Below the pieces are notes generated by a model, which saw nothing but the letters and a program-made list of their open reading frames with translations, ran no database searches and was not told the DNA's origin. Of a stretch of DNA of 14,820 bases, positions 7,337-14,224 are shown piece after piece. Numbering within the stretch: the stretch's first letter is position 1; every line of letters begins with the position of its first letter. Source of the DNA: an uncultured Corynebacterium sp. (lineage in GTDB: Bacteria; Actinomycetota; Actinomycetes; Mycobacteriales; Mycobacteriaceae). The translations under genes and the position numbers were made by a program. Location of the stretch: NCBI RefSeq assembly GCF_946222305.1, contig NZ_CAMIHZ010000040.1, positions 1-14,820 of the forward strand. The letters run 5' to 3'.

Positions 7337-7384
7337 TTCGCGCTTTTTTCGCGAATGTCTCGAACCGGGGGGGGACATTTTTCT
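7337..7384 (+). terminator. terminator region after ettA
   Basis: Two hairpins follow each other. TTCGCG/CGCGAA (7337-7342 and 7350-7355) encloses CTTTTTT. Then TGTCTC (7356-7361) pairs with GGGACA (7372-7377, one G-U), followed by TTTTTCTTT. The second has the normal intrinsic-terminator layout for the plus strand. Its 3' side holds a run of eight G (7367-7374), which is prone to slippage or sequencing error. Confidence 0.6.
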
Positions 7385-7497
7385 TTCGATCTGCGTGTAA
7401 CTTCTGCACCATCAGCTACGATTGCTATGGTGTATGTTTCGTATGAAAACTGTTTGACTCTCATAACAAACTAGCAATCGAAGGGGATTGGCAAGCG

Positions 7498-8022
7498 ATG
7501 CCTTTTATTCTGAACAAGCAAACCGATACCCGCTGGCACACCTGCCACCGCGAGCTACGTTGGACGGACTTTGACCAATATCAGCACGTGAACAATGCGA
7601 AGTATCTGGAATTCGCTCAGGATGCGCGCATGGTTTTCCTCAAGGATGTCCTGCTGGAAATGGACATCGCAGTTCCCCCGTTCTTCGTCCGCCACACCAC
7701 CATCGATTACCCGCGTCCACTGTCGCCGGGGGAGTCCGAGGTCGCGGTCAGTTCTTTCTTCACCAGCTTGGGCACCCGGTCTTGCGTCATGCGTCAGCAA
7801 GTCAAGGACTCCCTCGGTCGCGTGGCCTGCACCATTGATACGGTGATGGTGGGCATCGATGTGATGACCGGTAAGTCCCGGGAGTGGTCGGAACTGGATT
7901 TGAAGAACATGGGCATGTTCCTGATCCCGTTGACTGAAGATGAAGAAACGGATAACGACGGCAACTCTAAGCCGGCGCGCAACCGTAACCGTCAGGTGGA
8001 GAAGGTCAACAACCCCTCTTAA
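7498..8022 (+). CDS. hotdog-fold acyl-CoA thioesterase-like protein
   Basis: The 174-residue protein belongs to the 4-hydroxybenzoyl-CoA thioesterase (4HBT) group. The family motif is clear at residues 21-37: RWTDFDQYQHVNNAKYL, with D26 in the position of the usual catalytic Asp and the HVNNAKYLE helix following. RPLSPGESEVAVSSFFTSLGTRS is typical of the rest of the fold. Such enzymes hydrolyse acyl-CoA thioesters; the natural substrate is not deducible here. The C-terminal 25 residues are polar and probably disordered. ATG 7498 has AAGGGGA 10 bases upstream. It follows ettA after a terminator, and its position matches Rv2475c of M. tuberculosis. Confidence 0.85.
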   Translation: MPFILNKQTDTRWHTCHRELRWTDFDQYQHVNNAKYLEFAQDARMVFLKDVLLEMDIAVPPFFVRHTTIDYPRPLSPGESEVAVSSFFTSLGTRSCVMRQQVKDSLGRVACTIDTVMVGIDVMTGKSREWSELDLKNMGMFLIPLTEDEETDNDGNSKPARNRNRQVEKVNNPS

Positions 8023-8041
8023 GGCCGGTTCTGCCGAGGCT

Positions 8042-8053
8042 TATAGTGGGGTC
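8042..8053 (+). promoter_or_regulatory. -10 element for leaderless downstream gene
   Basis: TATAGT (8042-8047) is a near-consensus -10 and stands 6 bases before the ATG at 8054, so transcription should start at or next to the start codon. The 31-base gap after the thioesterase gene holds no usable ribosome site. Confidence 0.5.
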
Positions 8054-8800
8054 ATGACTATTCGCCTCGCTCTTCCCGATCTGACGCCCGCAGAGAATGC
8101 CAAGCAATGGCAGTCCGCACACCGTCGCATAAACCACGTCATCGCCCGAGTTCTGGCCATGGATCCAGAAGCGTTGGCACGCGTGCGTCAGATTGAAGGG
8201 GCTGTGGATATTTTCTTTTCGACGCCCACGAACACCATCTACCTGCAGCGCATCCCTGGAACACTCGTGGAGACCGGCGAAGGGGTGGTCAAGGTCCGCG
8301 ACTTGGAGGAAGCTTTAAAGAACGTCGCAGGTGTAAACGGGGGTGGGGATGCCCAAGGTGTGGAGGGGACAGCGCGAACCAGCGAGCCAATCGACCTTGG
8401 GGCGCCGATGGACTTGATGTGGCGTGGCACCTTGCCGCCAGTCAGCGGCTATACGTTGATCGACACACCCCCGGGATCTGCCATCCGGCAGCTCTATCAG
8501 GACATGGCCGAGGAGAGTCGTGAGCATTCTGGGCCTGCCGGAATCGCACGTTCCCTGCTGGACCAAGAAATAATGCAGGTGTCCCCAGACCAACAACAAG
8601 GAGATACTCCCAGTGTCGCGATCACAGGACGCATGATTGGCACCATGGGGGCACTGGGCCTAGCGCCAGAACCCACCACCGAGACACTTCGCAAATACGA
8701 CTATGTGCGCGTCAGCACCCACGCATCGTGGATCCGAGTCGATGGCCTTGGGGGCAGCCTTTTCGCGCCTCGCCCGGGTGGATTAGCGCGCGTACCTTAA
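8054..8800 (+). CDS. conserved protein of unknown function (Rv2474c-like position)
   Basis: The 248-residue protein has no recognised catalytic motif, signal peptide or membrane segment. It starts MTIRLALPDLTPAENAKQWQ. A mixed alpha/beta N-terminal part (about 1-90) contains IEGAVDIFFSTPTNTIYLQRIPG. A Gly-rich linker (about 93-107) and a C-terminal part with SGYTLIDTPPGSAIRQLYQDMAEE follow. The gene order suggests the M. tuberculosis Rv2474c family, of unknown function. ATG 8054 is chosen because a -10 element lies 6 bases upstream, implying a leaderless mRNA, and the in-frame upstream extension overlaps the thioesterase gene. It ends 116 bases before the convergent glbO stop. An open frame continues in another phase to 8922 (see findings), so the C-terminus may be affected by a frameshift. 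Confidence 0.75.
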   Translation: MTIRLALPDLTPAENAKQWQSAHRRINHVIARVLAMDPEALARVRQIEGAVDIFFSTPTNTIYLQRIPGTLVETGEGVVKVRDLEEALKNVAGVNGGGDAQGVEGTARTSEPIDLGAPMDLMWRGTLPPVSGYTLIDTPPGSAIRQLYQDMAEESREHSGPAGIARSLLDQEIMQVSPDQQQGDTPSVAITGRMIGTMGALGLAPEPTTETLRKYDYVRVSTHASWIRVDGLGGSLFAPRPGGLARVP

Positions 8801-8815
8801 GTTGGGTGTGCTTAA

Positions 8816-8830
8816 AGGCATGGCATGCCT
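8816..8830. repeat. short palindrome between convergent genes
   Basis: AGGCATG and CATGCCT flank a single G. The site lies in the 116-base gap between two convergent genes. No U-run follows on either strand, so it is not a standard terminator. Function unknown. Confidence 0.4.
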
Positions 8831-8916
8831 CAAGGCGTGGCAAGGCAGCAACACCCGCGCTTCAGCGCGAGGTCTTGGCGCTGCTGCGCACCAACACCGC
8901 GCAATCCGCCGAATCC

Positions 8917-9318
8917 CTATAGGCTCGGCCGCTGCGTTGGAGCATTGACCAGCATTTGAGCCACCCGCTCCATGTGATCCCACATGGCTGCGCGGTGTTC
9001 GTCTGGCAAAGTTTCCCTATCGATGGTCGCCATCGCGTTGCCCATGAGCTCTAACCAGCGATCCCGCGCAGCCTCGTCGATGTGGAAACGCGCGTGGCGC
9101 ATCCGCAACCGCGGATGCCCACGCCGCTGATTGAATTCCTCCGGCCCACCCCAGTACTGCGCGAGGAACCAACGCAAACGATCCTCCGCCCCCTCCAGAT
9201 CATTGGCGGGGTACATGGGCCCCAGAATGTCGTCAGAGGGCACCTGCTTATAAAACTCGTGAACCACGCGGCGGAAAGTTTCCTCGCCACCAACTGCCTC
9301 ATAGAAACTAGTGCTCAC
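8917..9318 (-). CDS. glbO: group II truncated hemoglobin (trHbO)
   Basis: The 133-residue heme protein has a 2-on-2 globin fold. Counting from the GTG at 9318, the key residues take the same numbers I recall for M. tuberculosis GlbO: Y23 (B10), Y36 (CD1), proximal H75 (F8) and W88 (G8). Other family marks are SFYEAVGG, FLAQYWGGP and RGHPRLRMRHARFHI. Group II truncated hemoglobins bind oxygen tightly and are linked to respiration, NO or peroxide handling; the precise role is not settled. An upstream in-frame TTG (9324) exists, but GAAAGG at 9325-9330 is spaced 6 bases from the GTG, which decides the start. It lies 105 bases downstream of pepN on the same strand, as glbO and pepN are neighbours in M. 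tuberculosis. Confidence 0.93.
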   Translation of the reverse strand: MSTSFYEAVGGEETFRRVVHEFYKQVPSDDILGPMYPANDLEGAEDRLRWFLAQYWGGPEEFNQRRGHPRLRMRHARFHIDEAARDRWLELMGNAMATIDRETLPDEHRAAMWDHMERVAQMLVNAPTQRPSL

Positions 9319-9353
9319 TGCCAACCTTTCTGTCGTCTGCGGGCCAGTTTGCC

Positions 9354-9359
9354 TCTATA
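9354..9359 (-). promoter_or_regulatory. candidate -10 for glbO
   Basis: Minus-strand TATAGA lies 35 bases before the GTG start, within an AT-rich patch (TACAAAATATAGA). The -35 region is GC-rich and weak. glbO may therefore have its own promoter in addition to read-through from pepN. Confidence 0.35.
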
Positions 9360-9378
9360 TTTTGTACCGACGCCACCC

Positions 9379-9415
9379 CGCATCCCGCCGGAACGTCGTC
9401 CAGCAGGCGGGTGCG
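9379..9415 (-). other. hairpin after pepN
   Basis: CGCATCCCGCC (9379-9389) and GGCGGGTGCG (9406-9415) form a 10-bp GC-rich stem with one bulge, starting 8 bases after the pepN stop. There is no U-run on either strand. It may stabilise the pepN mRNA end or reduce read-through into glbO. Confidence 0.5.
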
Positions 9416-9423
9416 CCGAGTGG

Positions 9424-12111
9424 TTAGGACTGATCGAAAGCCACAGCGGCCTTGCGACGAGCCACCACATCGCGGCCCTCGCGAAGTGGGCGGCGCAGCC
9501 CGACCGGGGTGCTGTCCTTTTCGATCATATCGGCAATGGTGGAATCCGTTTCCAGGCTGGAATCCCAAGTGGGGTACATCCCTTCCAAGGTGCGCAAAGC
9601 CATCTCAGGCGATAGGGAATTCCACAAAGCCGCTGCTACCTCGGCGTACTTCACGCCGAAACCGTCCAGTAGATCTCGCTGACCGACGTGGTAGAAGCCA
9701 GCCATGAGGTGGCGCAGCTCCAGGTTGGAGCGCTCGGGTCCGTGAACCGTGATCTCCTCCCAGACCTTCTCCTTTGTAGGAACGGTTGGGATGACGGAAC
9801 GCGCTTGCAGCGCCTTCATGGCTCCCGCGTTCGACGTATCCTTGTGCTGCTCCGCTTCGATGCGTGCAGTGAGATGTTCCTCGGATTCGCCGGTGATACG
9901 GGCCGCGCCGGTCAGCGCGATGATCAGAGCCCAACGCAAGTCCTGGTCAACATCCAGGCCACTGATGCCCGTGGTGGCGTCGGATTCACTCAACAGCGAC
10001 CGCAGAATCTCTGCAGACTCCGTCGATTGCAGGCAGCCGGCAAACGCCCGGGCGAAAGCGAGTTGAGCTGCGCCCGAAGTGGAGCGCACACCCTCGAGGT
10101 AGGCATCCCGCAGTTGGGTCCATCCCGTGGTCTCCGCCCATTCTGGATCGGCGTAAGCATCCACCGCAGAACGGCCCTGGGCCAGAACCTGCTCCAGCAC
10201 GGCAAGCTCGGTTTCCGCAACGCAACCACGGGCGACCAAAGCCACGAAGTCGCGAGCCTTCATCTGCGCATTACGCAGCATCTGCCACGCGGCCGACCAG
10301 ACCAGCGATCGCGCCATGGGATCTGCGATCTTGTCGATGTTTTCTGTCGCGGTGGTGAGGGACTCGTCGTCTAGGGACATGAACGCGTAGGTCAGGTCAT
10401 CGTCATTCACGAGGACCAAATCACCGGCGTCCGCTCCCACCAACTCGTTAATCTCGGTCTTAGTGCCTTCAATGTCCAGTTCTGCGCGATGGGTGCGAAC
10501 TAACTTGTCGTTATTGAAGGCATAAACGCCCACGGCGATGCGGTGCGTACGGGTTTCACCAGCACCCGGCTCCGCACCGGTTTGGGTCACGGCGAAACTG
10601 CTGTACTTGCCATCGGCCACCTCGAACTCCGGGGAGAGGGTATTGATCCCCGTGGTCTTCAGCCACTGATCCGCCCAACCGGAAAGGTCTCGCCCGCTGG
10701 CCTTCTCCAACGCACCTAGCAGGTCGTCGAAGGTGGCGTTAGCCCACGCGTGCGCCGCGAAGTGAGAACGCAGTCCGGACAGGAACGCATCCAGCCCGAC
10801 GTAGGCGGCCAGCTGCTTCAACACACTGGCGCCCTTGGCGTAGGTGATGCCGTCGAAGTTGGCATCGACCGTGACGATATCCGACGCATCGGAAAATACC
10901 GGGTGAGTCGAGGACAACTGATCCTGGCCATATGCCCACGCCTTTTCCTTGTTGGCGAAGGTTACCCACGCGGTCTTGAACTTGGTCGCCCCGGCCTGGC
11001 TCATAGCGGCGGACCAAGTTGCGAAGGACTCATTGAGCCACAAGTCGTCCCACCACTGCATAGTCACGAGGTCGCCGAACCACATGTGGGCCATCTCGTG
11101 AAGGATCGTATCCGCGCGCCGTTCGTACTCGTAGTGGGAGGCTGCGCTGCGGAAAATGTATTCATCGCGGAACGTGACCGCACCAGCATTTTCCATCGCA
11201 CCCATGTTGTATTCCGGGCAGAAAATCTGGTCGTACTTGTAGAACGGGTAGCCCACGCCGAAGTGCTCGGAGTACCAATCAAAGCCCTGTTTGGTGATCT
11301 CCAGTAGCTCGTCGGCATCTATGTACTGGGACAAAGAACGACGGCAGTACAGCCCCAGCGGAACAGTGATCTCGCCGGACGTCTGCAGTGGTCCGCGCTT
11401 GGAGGCCTCCGCAGTGGCCTCTGCGGTCATTTCTGGGTGCTCGGTGATCGTGCCAGTCCATTCGTCACGCACCTCATACCAAGGCCCCACGCACAGTGCG
11501 ATCAAGTAGGTAGATAGCGGGTAATCCACCGTTGTGGTGTGAACCCGGCGCCCTTTTTTATCTTCGACGCCACTGTCATCGACATTGACCGTGTTATTAG
11601 TCACGACCGTCCAATTAGCCGGAGTAGCGACGGATATGTCGTAGGTGGCCTTGATATCAGGCTGGTCGAAACAAGCGAAAACGCGCTTTGCATCTGCCGT
11701 TTCGAACTGGGTGTACATGTACACCTCGCCATCTGCGGGGTCGCGGAAACGGTGCAGCCCCTCACCCGTGGCGGAGTAAACAGCGTCGGCTTCCACTACG
11801 AGGGTGTGGGAACCCGCCGTGAGGTCGCGTAGCTGAATGCCCTGTTGTTCGTCGTAGGCGCCGTCCTTGGTGGGCACGGCGGCGTCGGTAATATCCACCC
11901 CATCGAGTTCGACCTTCGACACGGTGGCGGCCCTCAAGTCAACAAACGTGGAGCCGGAGCCCGAGGTGAAGGTGATAGTGGTCTGGGAAGGGAAAGTCTT
12001 CTGGGCGATGTTGGCGCCCTCAGTGAGATCGACGTCAAAGCTGTAATTGACGTCGGAAATGAGTGCAGCGCGAGCGGCTGCCTCGGTGCGTGTCAAGTTA
12101 GTAGAGGTCAT
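9424..12111 (-). CDS. pepN: aminopeptidase N (M1 zinc metallopeptidase)
   Basis: The 895-residue cytosolic enzyme removes N-terminal amino acids from peptides. Visible elements are the exopeptidase motif GAMEN (304-308), zinc motif H338-E339-x2-H342 (HEMAHMWFGD), third zinc ligand E361 (WLNESFATW) and transition-state Tyr Y424 (DGITYAKGAS). The N-terminal beta domain (about 15-215) carries FETADAKRVFACFDQP. The C-terminal part (about 540-890) is the helical ERAP1-like domain typical of actinobacterial PepN. The ATG at 12111 has AAGGTGG 5 bases upstream, whereas the longer in-frame start at 12177 would run through this ribosome site. It is divergent from the Rv2466c-like gene across 136 bases and precedes glbO. 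The length is normal for the actinobacterial group. Confidence 0.96.
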   Translation of the reverse strand: MTSTNLTRTEAAARAALISDVNYSFDVDLTEGANIAQKTFPSQTTITFTSGSGSTFVDLRAATVSKVELDGVDITDAAVPTKDGAYDEQQGIQLRDLTAGSHTLVVEADAVYSATGEGLHRFRDPADGEVYMYTQFETADAKRVFACFDQPDIKATYDISVATPANWTVVTNNTVNVDDSGVEDKKGRRVHTTTVDYPLSTYLIALCVGPWYEVRDEWTGTITEHPEMTAEATAEASKRGPLQTSGEITVPLGLYCRRSLSQYIDADELLEITKQGFDWYSEHFGVGYPFYKYDQIFCPEYNMGAMENAGAVTFRDEYIFRSAASHYEYERRADTILHEMAHMWFGDLVTMQWWDDLWLNESFATWSAAMSQAGATKFKTAWVTFANKEKAWAYGQDQLSSTHPVFSDASDIVTVDANFDGITYAKGASVLKQLAAYVGLDAFLSGLRSHFAAHAWANATFDDLLGALEKASGRDLSGWADQWLKTTGINTLSPEFEVADGKYSSFAVTQTGAEPGAGETRTHRIAVGVYAFNNDKLVRTHRAELDIEGTKTEINELVGADAGDLVLVNDDDLTYAFMSLDDESLTTATENIDKIADPMARSLVWSAAWQMLRNAQMKARDFVALVARGCVAETELAVLEQVLAQGRSAVDAYADPEWAETTGWTQLRDAYLEGVRSTSGAAQLAFARAFAGCLQSTESAEILRSLLSESDATTGISGLDVDQDLRWALIIALTGAARITGESEEHLTARIEAEQHKDTSNAGAMKALQARSVIPTVPTKEKVWEEITVHGPERSNLELRHLMAGFYHVGQRDLLDGFGVKYAEVAAALWNSLSPEMALRTLEGMYPTWDSSLETDSTIADMIEKDSTPVGLRRPLREGRDVVARRKAAVAFDQS

Positions 12112-12211
12112 GCGACCCACCTTAGTAACCGCCACCGACAGTGAGGAGAAATACGTCGGCTGCGCCGGGAAACCCACCCATGCGGGGAGAGGGATGACGG
12201 CAGATCGGCGG

Positions 12212-12247
12212 CGGACAGCGCGGCTTCAAATGGTTACAGTGGGGACT
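12212..12247 (+). promoter_or_regulatory. promoter of leaderless Rv2466c-like gene
   Basis: CGGACA (12212-12217, 4 of 6 to TTGACA) and TACAGT (12235-12240) are spaced by 17 bases. The ATG at 12248 follows the -10 by 7 bases, so the mRNA should begin at the start codon. It lies in the 136-base divergent region shared with pepN. Confidence 0.5.
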
Positions 12248-12886
12248 ATGACTGATAGCAAAGTAACTATGTTTTTCGACGCCACCTGCCCGTTTGCATG
12301 GGTCACCAGCCGTTGGTTGGTGGAAGTCGAGAAGGTTCGCGACATCACAATCGATTGGGTACCCATGAGCTTGGGTGTTCTCAACGAGGGGCGCGAGGGC
12401 CTCGATGAAGGTTATAAAGATCGGTTGAAGTTTGCGTGGGCACCAGCGCGAGTTGCCGCGGCCGTGTTCACCGAAGCTCCGGAGAAGGTTGGAGCGTTCT
12501 ACACTGCCCTGGGTAACCGCATCCACAACGACAAGCGCATCAGCTACGAAGACATTCACGCTAACGACGACCTGATCAAGGAATCGCTGGAAGAAGCTGG
12601 CGCCCCCGCGGAATTGTTTGAGGCAGCCTACAAGGGGCTCGACGAGGACGGTTCCTACGAACAGCAGCTGCGCGATTCCCACCAGCGTGCCATCGATCTG
12701 GTGGGCAACGATGTCGGAACCCCCGTTGTGCAGTTGGGAGATAAAGCGTTCTTCGGACCTGTGCTCACCCGTGTGCCTAAGGGTGAGGAAGCGGGCGAGA
12801 TCTTCGACGCAGCGATGGTGCTGGGTGGTCACCCGCACTTCTTTGAGCTGAAGCGTTCCCGCACGGAAGATCCTATCGCCGAGTAA
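12248..12886 (+). CDS. DsbA-family mycothiol-dependent oxidoreductase (Rv2466c-like)
   Basis: The 212-residue protein has a thioredoxin fold with a helical insertion, as in DsbA/FrnE. Recognisable parts are FFDATCPFAWVTSRW (9-23), ALGNRIHN (87-94), the cis-Pro loop VGTPVV with P159, FFGPVLTRVPKGEEAG (168-183) and HFFELKRSRTE (197-207). These are close to M. tuberculosis Rv2466c, a mycothiol-linked reductase that activates nitro prodrugs. The active site here is C14-P-F-A17: the second cysteine of the CPWC motif recalled for Rv2466c is alanine, so this copy should act by a monothiol mechanism. ATG 12248 is chosen for the family N-terminus and the -10 element 7 bases upstream. rpiB follows after 54 bases, as in M. 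tuberculosis. Cytosolic, with no signal peptide. Confidence 0.88.
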   Translation: MTDSKVTMFFDATCPFAWVTSRWLVEVEKVRDITIDWVPMSLGVLNEGREGLDEGYKDRLKFAWAPARVAAAVFTEAPEKVGAFYTALGNRIHNDKRISYEDIHANDDLIKESLEEAGAPAELFEAAYKGLDEDGSYEQQLRDSHQRAIDLVGNDVGTPVVQLGDKAFFGPVLTRVPKGEEAGEIFDAAMVLGGHPHFFELKRSRTEDPIAE

Positions 12887-12900
12887 GGCGGTGGAATGCC

Positions 12901-12925
12901 GTTGGCTCGATCAGCTCGAACCAAC
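12901..12925 (+). promoter_or_regulatory. inverted repeat over the rpiB promoter, possible operator
   Basis: GTTGG-C-TCGA, a 5-base centre, then TCGA-A-CCAAC form a 25-base dyad with a single internal mismatch per arm. It covers the expected -35 region, and its right arm ends 3 bases before the -10 TACACT. No U-run follows, so a terminator is unlikely. A repressor or activator site is the simplest reading; the protein is unknown. Confidence 0.45.
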
Positions 12926-12928
12926 GAC

Positions 12929-12940
12929 TACACTGGCATC
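12929..12940 (+). promoter_or_regulatory. -10 element for leaderless rpiB
   Basis: TACACT (12929-12934) lies 6 bases before the rpiB ATG at 12941. No Shine-Dalgarno sequence is present, so a leaderless transcript is likely. Confidence 0.45.
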
Positions 12941-13414
12941 ATGCGTATTTACCTAGGTGCGGACCACGCAGGGTTCGAAATGAAGAATGTCATCAAGGCT
13001 CATCTGTCAGAGAAGGGGTTCGAGGTCGTTGACTGCGGCGCTCACACTTACGACGCGAACGACGATTACCCAGCCTTTTGTATCGACGCCGCCAAGAAGG
13101 TCGTGGCTGACGAAGGATCCTTGGGTATCGTGCTCGGTGGCTCCGGCAATGGCGAACAAATCGCGGCCAACAAGGTGCCAGGCGCGCGATGCGCACTGGC
13201 ATGGTCTGTAGAGACCGCCAAGTTGGCGCGTGAGCATAACAACGCGCAGCTCATTGGCCTGGGTGGACGTATGCACTCCGAGGAAGAAGCTCTCGCCATC
13301 GTGGATGCGTTTGTTTCCCAGCCCTGGAGTGAGGCAGAGCGCCACCAGCGCCGTATCGATATTCTGGCTGAGTACGAGCGCACCGGAGAGGCGCCTAAAG
13401 TCCCTGGCCAGTAG
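12941..13414 (+). CDS. rpiB: ribose-5-phosphate isomerase B
   Basis: The 157-residue enzyme interconverts ribose 5-phosphate and ribulose 5-phosphate in the non-oxidative pentose phosphate pathway. It starts MRIYLGADHAGFEMK, with D8 and H9 in the substrate site. The segment GGSGNGEQIAANKVPGARCA (66-85) carries E72, which fits the M. tuberculosis-type active site that uses a Glu base in place of the Cys found in E. coli RpiB. H99 (REHNNAQ) and R110 (GLGGRMH) are further conserved positions. An in-frame upstream ATG (12896) would add 15 residues through the promoter dyad, so ATG 12941 is preferred. It follows the oxidoreductase gene, as in Rv2466c-Rv2465c. The length is typical. Confidence 0.95.
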   Translation: MRIYLGADHAGFEMKNVIKAHLSEKGFEVVDCGAHTYDANDDYPAFCIDAAKKVVADEGSLGIVLGGSGNGEQIAANKVPGARCALAWSVETAKLAREHNNAQLIGLGGRMHSEEEALAIVDAFVSQPWSEAERHQRRIDILAEYERTGEAPKVPGQ

Positions 13415-13745
13415 GCTAGCAAGTAACTGCTCGGAGAGGTATTGGGCAGCCGGACCGATTGAAGACGGCAGATATGACTGAAGTCGGTAACCGGCATCGA
13501 TAGAAGAAACCCCCGAACCCAGTATTGGGTCTTCGGGGGTTTGCCATGTCCAGCGGTTCCGATGGTCAAAGAGAGAGCTTTTGGTGTGGTGTGGTCGTGT
13601 GTGCTCGGAAGGTTTGAGCATTCGGGTGGTGAACTGGATAGGGGAGGGGAGGACTTTGCCGGTATTCCGTATGTTCCTAGGTGGTGCGGTGGGCCGTGCT
13701 CGCGACGCGCTTTGGGGACGCTTCGCCGGTAGCGCTGCGCTTAGC
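13415..13745. other. gene-free stretch between rpiB and the HTH gene
   Basis: Apart from the strong terminator at 13507-13542 I see no gene. Open frames here (for example 13541-13732 on the plus strand) start within the terminator and have Trp/Arg/Gly-rich translations without recognisable motifs. In M. tuberculosis a Nei-type DNA glycosylase gene follows rpiB, and it is absent here. Confidence 0.6.
13507..13542. terminator. strong bidirectional terminator after rpiB
   Basis: AAACCCCCGAA (13507-13517) pairs with TTCGGGGGTTT (13532-13542), and an inner stem ACCCA/TGGGT closes on GTAT. The A-run on one side and the T-run on the other let it work on both strands. It ends rpiB about 95 bases after the stop and may also catch the minus-strand HTH transcript. 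Confidence 0.9.
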
Positions 13746-13961
13746 TCACTTGTCGCGTTGCGCCATACGATGTTCGTGCCATTCGCGAATATCGTCGGAA
13801 AGCCACAGGGTGAGACCGTGGTATTTAGCAACGGGTTCAGGGGCGCGTCCACGTCCGGCATAACTCGTAAACGTACCGCGAGCGGTCCCTGTGAATTCCG
13901 CGCACTGCGACGCGGTCCACAACTCTACTCCCGTGTCCTTATCGATGATGATCGGTTGCAT
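13746..13961 (-). CDS. small helix-turn-helix protein (excisionase/AlpA-like)
   Basis: The 71-residue protein resembles short winged-helix regulators such as Xis or AlpA of phages and integrative elements. LWTASQCAEFTGTARGTFTSY (about 14-34) fits the helix-turn-helix. GRGRAPEPVAKYHGLTLWL (about 36-54) fits the wing, and DDIREWHEHR (56-65) fits the closing helix. No transposase, integrase or other mobile gene is nearby. The ATG at 13961 lacks a ribosome site; minus-strand TATACT or the overlapping TACTAT lies 4 or 7 bases upstream, so the mRNA is probably leaderless. It sits between rpiB and tRNA-Gly, a typical place for integrated elements, and may be a remnant. The function is inferred from fold only. 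Confidence 0.65.
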   Translation of the reverse strand: MQPIIIDKDTGVELWTASQCAEFTGTARGTFTSYAGRGRAPEPVAKYHGLTLWLSDDIREWHEHRMAQRDK

Positions 13962-14033
13962 AATAAGTATAGTAGCGTCCGGTTTTGTTCCTAAAGGTGG
14001 TGTTATCGTTGTTCGGGGGGAAGCTACCCAGCT

Positions 14034-14070
14034 AAAACGCAGGCAGCGCGCCTAATTAGCTGCGTTTTTT
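14034..14070 (+). terminator. intrinsic terminator without an evident upstream gene
   Basis: AAAACGCAG (14034-14042) pairs with CTGCGTTTT (14060-14068), followed by further T (run 14065-14070). A competing pairing, CAGCTAA (14029-14035) with TTAGCTG (14056-14062), would disrupt it, as in attenuators. No recognised plus-strand gene precedes it, so it may end a short RNA that starts near 13980, or a decayed gene. Confidence 0.7.
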
Positions 14071-14224
14071 GGGGTACAGTACAAGTGCTTATCTAGAGGC
14101 GCGATCAGCGAACTTGATTAGTTTCCGATGTGGTGTGTAGGCTTTGTCCCCAGTGGTTACGCTACTCACTGCACGCTAACGCCGGGCCGGCTGAAGTGAG
14201 CGAACGTGTAGAGTATCTGCTTAT

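Noticed and set aside
13541..13732. 63-codon plus-strand frame after rpiB
   Set aside because: It starts within the terminator stem and has no ribosome site. The composition is Trp/Arg/Gly-rich without motif.
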